This document shows, piece after piece, positions 1 through 7,325 of a stretch of 28,378 bases of DNA. The position numbers and the translations under genes are program-made. The stretch is taken from positions 1 through 28,378 of the forward strand of contig DATJPR010000299.1 in the NCBI GenBank assembly GCA_035506295.1. Reading direction: 5' to 3'. The stretch's first letter is position 1. Each line of letters begins with the position of its first letter. The notes under the pieces are model-generated. The model searched no databases and had not been told where the DNA came from. It saw only the letters and a program-made list of their open reading frames with translations. Source of the stretch: DATJPR01 sp035506295 (GTDB lineage: Bacteria; Bacteroidota; Ignavibacteria; UBA10030; UBA6906).

Positions 1-1
1 A

Positions 2-346
2 CAGCGTCTCGCGAGGTTGATCGGGAAGGGGAGAGCGATGGAAATGATCCTCACCGGCGCGCAGGTCGACGCACAGGAAGCCCTGCGGATCGGGCTCGTC
101 AACAAGGTCGTGAATCCCTCCGAGCTGCTTTCGCGCACGCAATACATGGCACAGGTCATCGCGTCGATGGGCCAGGTTGCGATCCGCGCCGCATTGGGAG
201 CTGTGAACGCCGTTGATGCCCTCCCGCTGGATGAGGGTCTGCGCAGAGAAGCCGATCTCTTCGCCCGCTGTTGTGCGAGCGAAGATTTCCGTGAAGGCAC
301 AAAAGCGTTTCTTGAAAAACGAAAACCGGCATTTAAGAACCGATGA
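2..346 (+). CDS. Enoyl-CoA hydratase/isomerase (crotonase) family protein, C-terminal part
   Basis: The reading frame enters from the left edge and gives the last 114 residues of a crotonase-superfamily protein. These enzymes handle CoA thioesters, typically hydrating or isomerising enoyl-CoA in fatty-acid or amino-acid breakdown in the cytoplasm. The visible part opens with QRLARLIGKGRAMEMILTG, which matches the family's conserved helix after the active site, followed by the ALRIGLVNKVV stretch and the C-terminal trimerisation helices ending FLEKRKPAF. The oxyanion-hole and catalytic residues lie in the missing N-terminal half, so the substrate cannot be inferred. The stop codon overlaps the next gene's start in ATGA (343-346), which suggests translational coupling. 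Family assignment is firm; specific function is open. Confidence 0.9.
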   Translation, partial: QRLARLIGKGRAMEMILTGAQVDAQEALRIGLVNKVVNPSELLSRTQYMAQVIASMGQVAIRAALGAVNAVDALPLDEGLRREADLFARCCASEDFREGTKAFLEKRKPAFKNR

Positions 347-795
347 CCTGGGCGGAGCGGTTGCGGACACAGTGGCGTGAGGTCGCGGTCGGCGTGCTGG
401 CAGCGCTCGTCGTCCTCCTCGGGGCGGCTCTCCTCGTGTTCCCAGCGTCTCCCGGGTTTGGCGGCATGACCGGTTCCACCACCGGCGTGGAGGGACGTAT
501 CGATTCTGCCATCGGGTCCGTGCTGGGACATTTTGAGATCGAGCCGGCGTCCGGAAGAATGGCAAAGTGGGTGCAGCTGCAGGGCATAGCCCCGCGCCGC
601 GAAATGCGGCTCATCGTGGCAGCCGGGTTTCCCAGTCTTCTTCTGAACCACGCGTTGGCAACCGCCGTCCAGCCGTTCGGTGCGCACGTGATCGGTGTGG
701 AGAATTCGATTGAAAAAAGAGTCGCCCTGCATGTCAGGAAAGACGGCCAGATCCTCAGGACGGTAATCCTCCAGGAATCAAACGAACAACACTAA
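343..795 (+). CDS. Small membrane-anchored protein of unknown function
   Basis: A 150-residue protein I do not recognise. A short basic N-terminus (TWAERLRTQWREVAVG) leads into one hydrophobic segment at about residues 14-34. A Gly/Ser/Thr-rich linker follows, then a domain of about 100 residues (about 50-145) with alternating hydrophobic and polar residues, suggesting a compact mixed alpha/beta fold outside the membrane. No cysteines, metal motif or enzyme signature is visible. It starts in a 4-base ATGA overlap with the crotonase gene and ends 21 bases before glyS, so it sits inside a probable operon with both. The type of topology (N-in, C-out, single pass) is inferred from the positive charges before the segment. 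Being a real gene is supported by the overlap and by a product whose composition fits a protein. Confidence 0.7.
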   Translation: MTWAERLRTQWREVAVGVLAALVVLLGAALLVFPASPGFGGMTGSTTGVEGRIDSAIGSVLGHFEIEPASGRMAKWVQLQGIAPRREMRLIVAAGFPSLLLNHALATAVQPFGAHVIGVENSIEKRVALHVRKDGQILRTVILQESNEQH

Positions 796-816
796 CAGCT
801 ATCGGAACACTCGACG

Positions 817-2166
817 ATGCAATCTTCTTCCCTCATGGACAAGCTCGTATCGCTGGCAAAGCGTCGCGGATTCGTCTTTCAATCAAGTGAGATTTACGGC
901 GGATTAAATGGATGTTGGGACTACGGTCCGCTCGGCGTGGAATTATTGAGGAACGTGAAGGAACAATGGTGGCGAGCGATGACGCTGAGGGAGGACATCG
1001 AGGGGATTGATGCTTCGATCCTGATGCACCCGAGAGTCTGGGAAGCGTCTGGACACGTGGAAAACTTCACGGACCCCATGGTGGATTGCAGGGAATGCAA
1101 AGCAAGGTTTCGTGCCGACCAGGTGGAGGATTCGCCGTGTGGCAGTCCGGCTTACAAGGGACGAAAGGCGAGCAAGTGCCAGGCCGAGGGAAAATTCACG
1201 GAGGCGCGGCAGTTCAATCTGATGTTTAAGACGTTCGTCGGACCCGTCGAAGACGCGAGCGCGGTGGTGTATCTCCGGCCGGAGACGGCGCAGGGGATCT
1301 ATGTCAACTTCCTGAATGTCCAGAGTTCTTCCCGGCAGAAGCCCCCATTCGGGATCGCCCAAATCGGGAAGGCCTTCCGCAATGAGATCAACACCAAGAA
1401 CTTCCTCTTCAGGACAAGGGAATTCGAGCAGATGGAGATGCAGTTCTTCGTGAAACCCGGTTCGGACGAAGAGTGGTTCGGGTATTGGAAGGAGCAGCGG
1501 CTCCAGTGGTTCACTGGACTCGGGATCACCCCGACGAAGCTGCAATTCCATCGCCATGAACCGGACAAACTGGCCCACTACGCGAAGGATGCATACGATA
1601 TCGAATACGAATTCCCCTTCGGATGGGGTGAGATCGAGGGGATACACAACCGTACGGACTTTGACCTCTCCCGGCATGAGCAGTTCTCCGGAAAGTCGAT
1701 GAAGTACTTTGACGAGCAGTCGAAGGAAAAGTATACTCCGTTCATCATCGAGACATCCGCCGGAGCGAGCCGGTCATTCATGGCGTTTCTTGTCGATGCC
1801 TATCGTGAGGAAGAGGCACCCACGGCTGACGGGAAAATGGAGACGCGCACGGTGATGCGCTTTCACCCGAAACTTGCGCCGGTCAAGGCGGCAATCTTCC
1901 CGCTCGTAAACCGTGACGGCATGCCGGAGATGGCGAGATCGCTGGAGACCGACCTTCGGAAATCGTTGCGCGTGTTCTACGATGACAGCGGCGCAGTGGG
2001 CCGGCGCTACCGGCGTCAGGACGAAGTAGGGACGCCCTTCTGTATCACCATCGACTCCGATACGCTCAAGGACCAGACCGTCACCGTGCGGGACCGTGAC
2101 ACGATGGTGCAGGAACGGGTGAGTATGGACAACGTCGCACGATATCTCAACGACAAGCTTCAATGA
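817..2166 (+). CDS. glyS: Glycine--tRNA ligase, single-chain dimeric type
   Basis: Charges tRNA-Gly with glycine using ATP, in the cytoplasm. The 449-residue chain is the class II homodimeric (archaeal/eukaryotic-like, GlyQS) form, not the separate alpha and beta subunits. The N-terminus has SEIYGGLNGCWDYGPLG (about 24-40). Motif 2 appears as FRNE (187-190) with the loop FRTREFEQMEMQFF (198-211), and a motif 3 region lies at about 311-329. The anticodon-binding domain follows (about 350-445). Cysteines 91, 94, 108 and 121 lie in the insertion where many relatives bind zinc. No strong Shine-Dalgarno precedes the ATG at 817; a second Met at codon 7 is a possible start, but the first keeps a normal N-terminus. 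The stop overlaps the next gene as ATGA. Confidence 0.97.
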   Translation: MQSSSLMDKLVSLAKRRGFVFQSSEIYGGLNGCWDYGPLGVELLRNVKEQWWRAMTLREDIEGIDASILMHPRVWEASGHVENFTDPMVDCRECKARFRADQVEDSPCGSPAYKGRKASKCQAEGKFTEARQFNLMFKTFVGPVEDASAVVYLRPETAQGIYVNFLNVQSSSRQKPPFGIAQIGKAFRNEINTKNFLFRTREFEQMEMQFFVKPGSDEEWFGYWKEQRLQWFTGLGITPTKLQFHRHEPDKLAHYAKDAYDIEYEFPFGWGEIEGIHNRTDFDLSRHEQFSGKSMKYFDEQSKEKYTPFIIETSAGASRSFMAFLVDAYREEEAPTADGKMETRTVMRFHPKLAPVKAAIFPLVNRDGMPEMARSLETDLRKSLRVFYDDSGAVGRRYRRQDEVGTPFCITIDSDTLKDQTVTVRDRDTMVQERVSMDNVARYLNDKLQ

Positions 2167-3332
2167 CGCGTATGGGGAAAGTGCTTCGAGGGGTCGGTGG
2201 GGTGGTGGCGCTCGGTATCGCACTTGTGCGGACGGGGCTTGCCGCGGAAACGCCCGGGACTTTCGACGCGCTGGTGCAGGAAGGCATCAGCGATGTCTAC
2301 AACCTCCGGTTCGAGCAGGCCGAGAAGGACTTTGGCGAGGTTCGCTCTCTCCGGCCCCATGATCCGGCGGGCCCGTTCTTTCTCGGGATGGTGGACTGGT
2401 GGAGGATCGTCATCGATATCGACAATACGAGCTACGACGAGAAATTTTGTGCGGAGATGGACGACGTCGTGGCGATGTGCGACTCCCTGTTGGATCGCAA
2501 CCCGAATGATATCAATGCGCTGTTCTTCAAGGGGGGCGCGATAGGGTTCAAAGGACGACTGAAGTTTCATCGGAACGACTACCTTGCCGCCGCAAATGCG
2601 GGACGCCTGGCGTTGCCGATCGTCCAATCCGCTTCGGAACTCGATCCCGACAACTACGACATCCTCCTTGGCACAGGAATGTACAACTATTTTGCCGACG
2701 TCATCCCGGAGGAGTATCCCCTCGTCAAACCCCTGCTTCTCTTTATCCCGCCCGGTGACCGGAAGAAGGGACTCGAACAACTGACGCTCGCAGCGGAAAA
2801 AGGAAAATATGCGTCAGTCGAGACATGGTACTTTCTCCTGCAGATCTATTTCTATTACGAGAAGGATTACCAGAAGGCGTTGAGCATCGCGCAGCAGCTC
2901 TATCACCGATTCCCGGACAATGTGCTGTTCGAGCGATACCTCGGCCGCTGCGAAACGGTCGTGGGCGACTGGACCTCGGCGAGGATGGTCTTCGAAGACA
3001 TCGCCAGCCGCGCGCATGAGGGGAAACGCGGCTATGGGACGAATGCGGAGCGCGAAGCGGAATACTACATCGGCATGGGATACATGAACGCCCGAAGCTA
3101 TGATACCGCGCTGCAACATTTTTTCCGGTGCGATGAGATCAGCCGGACCCTCGATGCCCACGACCCGTCGGGCTTCATGGTCATGGCAAACTTGAAGGCA
3201 GGGATGATTTTTGACATCGAGGGGAAACGTGATCTCGCGGTGGCGCAATACCAGAAGGTTCTTGATATGAGGGAATACAAGGACTCCCATACGCAGGCAG
3301 AACAATACCTGAAGACGCCCGCAACGTACTAA
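2163..3332 (+). CDS. Exported tetratricopeptide-repeat protein
   Basis: A 389-residue protein with an N-terminal signal-like segment (basic start, hydrophobic core at about 10-24, AxA-like end near 27) followed by TPR-type helical repeats. Recognisable repeat units include FEQAEKDFGEVRSLRPHDP (about 50-68), YQKALSIAQQLYHRFPDN (about 237-254) and a last unit around KRDLAVAQYQKVLDM. TPR domains bind proteins or peptides, so a periplasmic or envelope scaffold is the safest reading. No enzyme motif is visible. It overlaps glyS by the ATGA at 2163-2166 and ends 7 bases before the zinc-transporter gene. A second in-frame ATG at codon 4 is a possible start. The partner and process are unknown. Confidence 0.8.
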   Translation: MTRMGKVLRGVGGVVALGIALVRTGLAAETPGTFDALVQEGISDVYNLRFEQAEKDFGEVRSLRPHDPAGPFFLGMVDWWRIVIDIDNTSYDEKFCAEMDDVVAMCDSLLDRNPNDINALFFKGGAIGFKGRLKFHRNDYLAAANAGRLALPIVQSASELDPDNYDILLGTGMYNYFADVIPEEYPLVKPLLLFIPPGDRKKGLEQLTLAAEKGKYASVETWYFLLQIYFYYEKDYQKALSIAQQLYHRFPDNVLFERYLGRCETVVGDWTSARMVFEDIASRAHEGKRGYGTNAEREAEYYIGMGYMNARSYDTALQHFFRCDEISRTLDAHDPSGFMVMANLKAGMIFDIEGKRDLAVAQYQKVLDMREYKDSHTQAEQYLKTPATY

Positions 3333-3339
3333 CCTGGGC

Positions 3340-4107
3340 ATGACAGGAATGACCAAGACAACAGTCTATATCCTTCTTCTCGGCCTGGTGGCGGCGTTGG
3401 CGGAACTCACCGGAGGCGGTTTCGTCCTGCTCCGGAAGAAATGGCCGCGCACGGTCCAGGAATATTTGCTGGCTTTGAGCGCGGGTTTTATTCTTGCTCT
3501 CGTATTCATGGAATTGATTCCCGAAAGTCTGCATGCGGTGGGGATGAAGGCTCCGCTCATCATGCTTGCGGGTTATGCTGTACTGCATTTTTTCGAGCAC
3601 ACCATCGTCGGGCATCTTCACTTCGGGGAGGAAACGCATGACGAGGTCATGCTCTCCGGAGTTGCGAGCTATTCGACGTTTGCGGGCCTCTTCATCCATG
3701 CCTTCTTCGACGGGTTCGCGATCTCGGTGGGGATGCGGTACGACTTCTATCTCGGGCTGCTCATTTTCTTCGCTGTCTTCCTTCACAAAATCCCCGAGGG
3801 CTTGACCATCGCAACCGTCATGATCGCCGCGGCCCGCCGACGGATGGTCGCCTTTCTTGCGTCGGTGGCCATCGGCGTTGCGACCATGCTCGGCATCCTG
3901 AGCGTTTTTCTTCTCTCGAACGTGGACGAGGCCTTCGTCGGATCGGCATTCGCCTTCTCTGCCGGAATCGCACTGTACGTGGGGGCGAGCGATCTGATCC
4001 CCGAAATTAACCACTCCAAGAAGCGTGTGATCCCCCTGCTCGTTTTTGGAGGCATGCTGCTGTTCTACGGTGGAACGCTCATCTTCGGGGCAGGTCACGT
4101 TCATTGA
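3340..4107 (+). CDS. ZIP-family divalent metal transporter
   Basis: A 255-residue inner-membrane protein with about eight hydrophobic segments, predicted to import Zn2+ or a related divalent cation. The two family signatures are present: HAFFDGFAISVG (120-131) in the fourth membrane segment and HKIPEG (149-154) in the fifth. Both supply the binuclear metal site. A His-rich cytoplasmic loop (His 92, 94 and 100, with acidic residues) precedes them, as usual in this family, and SDLIPE lies at about 217-222. Met 4 (position 3349) is an alternative start. It follows the TPR gene by 7 bases, so it is probably co-transcribed. Which metal it prefers cannot be read from sequence. The zinc-ligand forms of bL31 and bS18 encoded nearby fit a zinc-using cell. 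Confidence 0.93.
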   Translation: MTGMTKTTVYILLLGLVAALAELTGGGFVLLRKKWPRTVQEYLLALSAGFILALVFMELIPESLHAVGMKAPLIMLAGYAVLHFFEHTIVGHLHFGEETHDEVMLSGVASYSTFAGLFIHAFFDGFAISVGMRYDFYLGLLIFFAVFLHKIPEGLTIATVMIAAARRRMVAFLASVAIGVATMLGILSVFLLSNVDEAFVGSAFAFSAGIALYVGASDLIPEINHSKKRVIPLLVFGGMLLFYGGTLIFGAGHVH

Positions 4108-4365
4108 CCCGCCATTCGGCCGGACTACCCTCCCTGAATTTTCACCCCGTGGTTTCGAGACCATTTGCAGCGATCTTCGTGTTCACCAGGATCGCCCTGG
4201 CACAGACCGACGATCAGGCGGAAATGACGGGTGCAGGCTCGGGAATTTCGAAGGAGAACGAACGACCGGGGGTGGGAGGGATGTGATGCTGTGGGGAGCG
4301 TTCAGCGAGAATGCCGCTCGTGACGAGGCCCTCGTCCGATTTCCCCGCAGGGGAGCAGCGGACGG
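4108..4365. other. Convergent intergenic gap without a supported gene
   Basis: 258 bases between the stops of the ZIP transporter gene (plus) and the PorQ-like gene (minus). Short open frames exist on the plus strand, but they start from TTG or inside the ZIP gene, have composition unlike a folded protein and show no family motif. The only clear structure is a small perfect hairpin at 4322-4336. Confidence 0.6.
4322..4336. terminator. Possible bidirectional terminator hairpin
   Basis: GACGAG-GCC-CTCGTC forms a perfect 6-bp stem with a 3-base loop, 29 bases past the stop of the PorQ-like gene and in the convergent gap after the ZIP gene. No T-tract follows on either strand, so intrinsic termination is only a weak suggestion based on position. 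Confidence 0.25.
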
Positions 4366-5307
4366 CTACATCCCGATGGAGATGGACACTCGATGCAGGC
4401 TGCCGATGTTGCCGAGCGAGGAGAGTGCATAGTCGACGCGATAACGATCGACATTGATGCCGAGACCGATGGAAAAGCCCGTCAGCCCGGATGTTGAGCC
4501 GAGCACGAGATCTCTCCGCTGCTCGTTGTCGTAGCCGACCCGGAGCTGCAGGACCCTGCTGAGCGTAAATTCCCCGCCGATCGTGAAGGAGCGGAATCGC
4601 TCGGCAAAGGTGTTGACGTCCTGATTCAGCTTGTGGAGTCCCACGTTGAGCAGGAGCGGGAGCCCTTTAGGGACGATCGATGCACCAACCGAGACGTCCA
4701 GCGGAAGATCTTCCCTGACGCCGAGGTACGTCGAGAGTTGAGATCCGGCATTGCGGATGCTGAAACCGAACGTGAGCCGGCTCTCGGGGATCATGTAAAA
4801 CAAGCCGGCATCGCCCGCGATCGCCGTCGATGATGTGCCTGCCAGAGAAGAGTAGATGAACTTCACTCCGACGCCGTAATAGAGGTTCTCGTCCAGGGTG
4901 TTCGCATAGCCGACTTCCAGCGCGAGGTCGGAAGCAGTGAACGTCCCGAGGACGTTTCCCACCTCATCGGTCTCGTTGAAACTTCCGTAATTCTGGTAGA
5001 TGACACCGGCGCCAAATGTTCCGAGGTCGCCGATGGATTGTCCGTAGACGAGTGATCCGGCATTCACGTCGAGAAGGTTCTTGAAAAAACTCGCAGACAA
5101 GCGTGCGCTGGAAAGCGTGCCCAGCGCTGCGGGGTTGTAAAAGAGCGAGGCGGGGTCATCGGCCACGGCGATGAAGCTTCCCGCGAGCGCGCCCGGTCGG
5201 GCGCCGACATCGGACCGGAGGAAGTCGTAGACCGTGTTTGTCGCGCCCAGTGCACTGACTGAAGGCAGGGAGAGCACGAAGAAGAGGAAAAACCGCCATG
5301 CACGCAT
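4366..5307 (-). CDS. PorV/PorQ family outer-membrane beta-barrel protein (PorQ-like)
   Basis: A 313-residue exported protein. The start at 5307 gives a clean signal peptide (MRAWRFFLFFVLSLPSVSALGA). The frame stays open upstream, but the extension would run into the rpmE region. The mature part begins with the family hallmark: SDVGARPGALAGSFIAVADD, then SLFYNPAALG, the conserved alpha-plug/barrel start of PorV/PorQ (FadL-like) proteins. Further on, GTFTASDLALEVGYA, KFIYSSLAG and a Leu-Pro-Leu-Asp-rich strand resemble PorQ. It ends in amphipathic beta strands with an aromatic-poor terminus SIGM. PorV and PorQ take part in the type IX secretion system, but the family also has paralogues of unknown job in this phylum group. 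No other secretion gene lies in the window. It is divergent from rpmE, with its own promoter candidate. Confidence 0.85.
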   Translation of the reverse strand: MRAWRFFLFFVLSLPSVSALGATNTVYDFLRSDVGARPGALAGSFIAVADDPASLFYNPAALGTLSSARLSASFFKNLLDVNAGSLVYGQSIGDLGTFGAGVIYQNYGSFNETDEVGNVLGTFTASDLALEVGYANTLDENLYYGVGVKFIYSSLAGTSSTAIAGDAGLFYMIPESRLTFGFSIRNAGSQLSTYLGVREDLPLDVSVGASIVPKGLPLLLNVGLHKLNQDVNTFAERFRSFTIGGEFTLSRVLQLRVGYDNEQRRDLVLGSTSGLTGFSIGLGINVDRYRVDYALSSLGNIGSLHRVSISIGM

Positions 5308-5330
5308 GTCGATCCGCCGAAGTGTTGCTT

Positions 5331-5361
5331 CAAAAATAGGAAACGAACCTGCAAAAAACAA
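5331..5361 (-). promoter_or_regulatory. Promoter candidate for the PorQ-like gene
   Basis: On the minus strand TTGTTT (5361-5356), 17 bases, then TATTTT (5338-5333), continuing as TATTTTTG. This also fits the Bacteroidota -7 consensus TAnnTTTG with TTG 20 bases upstream. The start codon lies about 25 bases downstream. The same spacing recurs at the five other promoter candidates in the window. Confidence 0.45.
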
Positions 5362-5385
5362 CCGATTCGACAAGGTGGGATGCTG

Positions 5386-5414
5386 TTGATTGTCAGGGGC
5401 AATGTGCGTATATT
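5386..5414 (+). promoter_or_regulatory. Promoter candidate for rpmE
   Basis: TTGATT (5386-5391), 17 bases, TATATT (5409-5414). The predicted transcript would start near 5421, leaving a leader of about 44 bases before the rpmE ATG. It is divergent from the PorQ-like promoter. Confidence 0.45.
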
Positions 5415-5464
5415 TCTCTACTGCAAACAATTCCATGGGTTTTCTTGAAAGGCATGACCCTTCC

Positions 5465-5671
5465 ATGAAAGAGGGCATTCATCCTGACTACAAGAAGTCG
5501 GTGGTCACCTGCGTCTGCGGCAACACGTTTGAGACCCGTTCGACGGCAGGGAACCTGAAAATCGAAATCTGCTCCAACTGTCATCCGTTCTTTACCGGCC
5601 GCCAGAAGCTCGTCGACTCCGCTGGACGCGTGGAGAGGTACAACAAGAAGTACGGAAAGAAGGCAGTATAA
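5465..5671 (+). CDS. rpmE: 50S ribosomal protein bL31, zinc-binding form
   Basis: A 68-residue ribosomal large-subunit protein that bridges to the small subunit near the central protuberance. The start is placed at 5465 because bL31 begins with MKxxIHPxY; longer in-frame starts upstream would add 25 unrelated residues overlapping the promoter region. The four zinc cysteines are present: C16 and C18 (TCVCGNTF) and C36 and C39 (EICSNCHPFFTG), so this is the C+ form. The tail AGRVERYNKKYGKK is typical. A GAAAGG at 5447-5452 is the only Shine-Dalgarno-like element and is somewhat far from the ATG. It stands alone: divergent from the PorQ-like gene and 193 bases before rsmB, with no clear terminator between. 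Confidence 0.96.
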   Translation: MKEGIHPDYKKSVVTCVCGNTFETRSTAGNLKIEICSNCHPFFTGRQKLVDSAGRVERYNKKYGKKAV

Positions 5672-5864
5672 CTCTCCGTCGTCCGTCAATTGCCGGAGCA
5701 CCTTATGCATCTCTCACTCCTTGAGGATGCGTGTTCTCGTTCGCCTCGCGACGCAGGGCGACTCTCACCTTGGACCACCACATGCCGCAGGGGCCTGAAG
5801 ATGGCCGGCGGGGTTCCAGCACTGCGGACCCCGGGACGGGAGGCCGTCGCACGACGGTAATTCC

Positions 5865-7253
5865 ATGGCCGAAGAGACGCTCCGATCCTCATCTCCCTCG
5901 CAACTCGAAGCCCGATCGCTCTACGCCGGCCCCCGCGGGACGGCCGTCAAGATCCTGAACAGGGTGGAGCGGACGGATTCCTATCTGGACAAGGTCCTCG
6001 ACGCTGAACTGAAGCTGCCCGATCTCAATGATCTTGACAAAGGACTCCTGAGCGAAATCGTTCACGGCGTTCTGCGCTGGCAGGGCCGCCTCGACTGGAT
6101 CCTCAACGGCTTTTCGCACGGCAATTTTGCGAAGTCCGAAATCAACATCAAGAACACCCTGCGCGTCGCACTCTACCAGGTCCTCTTCCTCGATCGCGTC
6201 CCGCATGCCGCCGCCGTCAATGAAGGGGTGGAGTTCATCAAACGCATCCGCGGTGAGAAGCCGGCCGGACTGGTCAACGCAGTCCTGCGCAATATCATCC
6301 GCAACATTGACGGCATCCGCTATCCCGATCCTGCCGAGGATCAGGCGCAATACCTGGCGGTCTACTATTCACATCCTCTCTGGATCGTGCGCCGTTGGGT
6401 CGATCGATTCGGCGTCGAAGCGACAACAAAGCTCCTGACCGCAAACAACGAGCGTCCGGAGCTCTCGATGCGCGTGAACAGGATGCGGATCGACCGTGCG
6501 CGTTTCCTCGAGAAGCTCGGTCAGATGCATCTCCAGGCAACGCCGTCGAAATATCTCGACCAGTTTGTCAGGATAAAATCGCTTTCCGGGATCGCACAGA
6601 TGGAGTTGTTCCGGGGAGGGTTCTTCACAATCCAGGACGAAAGTGCCGCGCTGCCATGCAATCTCCTCGGGCCGCAACCCGGGGAAAAGATCTTCGATCT
6701 CTGCGCCGCTCCCGGAGGCAAATCGACGAATCTTGCGGAGATGATGAACAACCAGGGCGAGGTCGTCGCAATCGACAAGTATGAGGCGAAGCTCAGGATG
6801 ATCCAGGGATCATGCGACCGGCTCGGACTCAAAAACGTGACGCTCCGGGCGGCAGATGCCTCCTCCCTGGAGGCGGGTGTCGCCGACCGTGTTCTGCTCG
6901 ATGCGCCATGCTCCGGCCTGGGGGTCCTGACCAAGAAGCCCGATATTAAGTGGAAGAGAGACGTCTCCGACATTCTCCGAATGGCGAAAGCGCAAACTTC
7001 GTTGATCGAGAATGCGGCGAAGCTTGTCAAGCCCGGCGGCGTGCTCGTGTACAGCACCTGCACCACGGAACCGGAAGAAAATGAAGATGTCGTCAAGGCG
7101 TTCCGCGAGAGGCATCCCGAGTTTACGTTCGAAGACGCCCGGCGATACCTGCCGGAACAGCTGGTCTCGGACGACGGCTACGCTCGCACCTTCCCGCACC
7201 TTCACGGCATGGATGGATCGTTTGCGGCGCGATTGGTGAAATCATCAACCTGA
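5865..7253 (+). CDS. rsmB: 16S rRNA (cytosine-967-C5)-methyltransferase RsmB
   Basis: Transfers a methyl group from S-adenosylmethionine to C967 of 16S rRNA. The 462-residue chain has the expected order: a NusB-like RNA-binding domain (about 22-150, with LLSEIVHGVLRWQGRLDWIL and PAGLVNAVLRNI) and then a Rossmann methyltransferase domain. SAM-binding motif I is FDLCAAPGGKST (277-288). Motif IV DAPCSG carries C349, and motif VI YSTCT carries C399, the expected catalytic nucleophile. IQDESAALP (256-264) is also conserved. The ATG at 5865 is the first good start; the ribosome-binding site is weak. It is followed 72 bases later by the Kbl-type gene, possibly in the same transcript. The two-cysteine pattern is characteristic of the RsmB/RsmF family, and the NusB domain supports RsmB. 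Confidence 0.94.
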   Translation: MAEETLRSSSPSQLEARSLYAGPRGTAVKILNRVERTDSYLDKVLDAELKLPDLNDLDKGLLSEIVHGVLRWQGRLDWILNGFSHGNFAKSEINIKNTLRVALYQVLFLDRVPHAAAVNEGVEFIKRIRGEKPAGLVNAVLRNIIRNIDGIRYPDPAEDQAQYLAVYYSHPLWIVRRWVDRFGVEATTKLLTANNERPELSMRVNRMRIDRARFLEKLGQMHLQATPSKYLDQFVRIKSLSGIAQMELFRGGFFTIQDESAALPCNLLGPQPGEKIFDLCAAPGGKSTNLAEMMNNQGEVVAIDKYEAKLRMIQGSCDRLGLKNVTLRAADASSLEAGVADRVLLDAPCSGLGVLTKKPDIKWKRDVSDILRMAKAQTSLIENAAKLVKPGGVLVYSTCTTEPEENEDVVKAFRERHPEFTFEDARRYLPEQLVSDDGYARTFPHLHGMDGSFAARLVKSST

Positions 7254-7269
7254 TCGCTTGTCGACGTTG

Positions 7270-7289
7270 CCCCGGGTGCCGCACCGGGG
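7270..7289 (+). other. Intergenic hairpin between rsmB and the Kbl-type gene
   Basis: CCCCGG, 8 bases, CCGGGG: a perfect 6-bp GC stem 16 bases after the rsmB stop, without a T-tract. It may be a weak terminator or a transcript-processing barrier. Confidence 0.25.
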
Positions 7290-7325
7290 ACTGCAGCACC
7301 TCGCATTCGCACAGGGAGTATCTCC

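Noticed and set aside
943..1677. Long open frame antisense to glyS
   Set aside because: A by-product of GC-rich codon use in a clearly conserved gene; the product has no recognisable domain.
3181..4164. Long open frame of 327 codons antisense to the ZIP gene
   Set aside because: Its product is rich in Asp, Glu, His and Arg, as expected for the reverse of a hydrophobic membrane protein; no domain is visible.
4046..4432. Open frames on the plus strand across the ZIP/PorQ-like gap (4046-4432 and 4104-4286)
   Set aside because: One begins inside the ZIP gene in another frame, the other from TTG. Neither has a family motif or protein-like composition, and the first overlaps the end of the PorQ-like gene.
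5844..5857. Hairpin CCGTCG-CA-CGACGG just before rsmB
   Set aside because: Two-base loop and short stem with no T-tract; no sign of a riboswitch or terminator. Chance is likely in GC-rich DNA.
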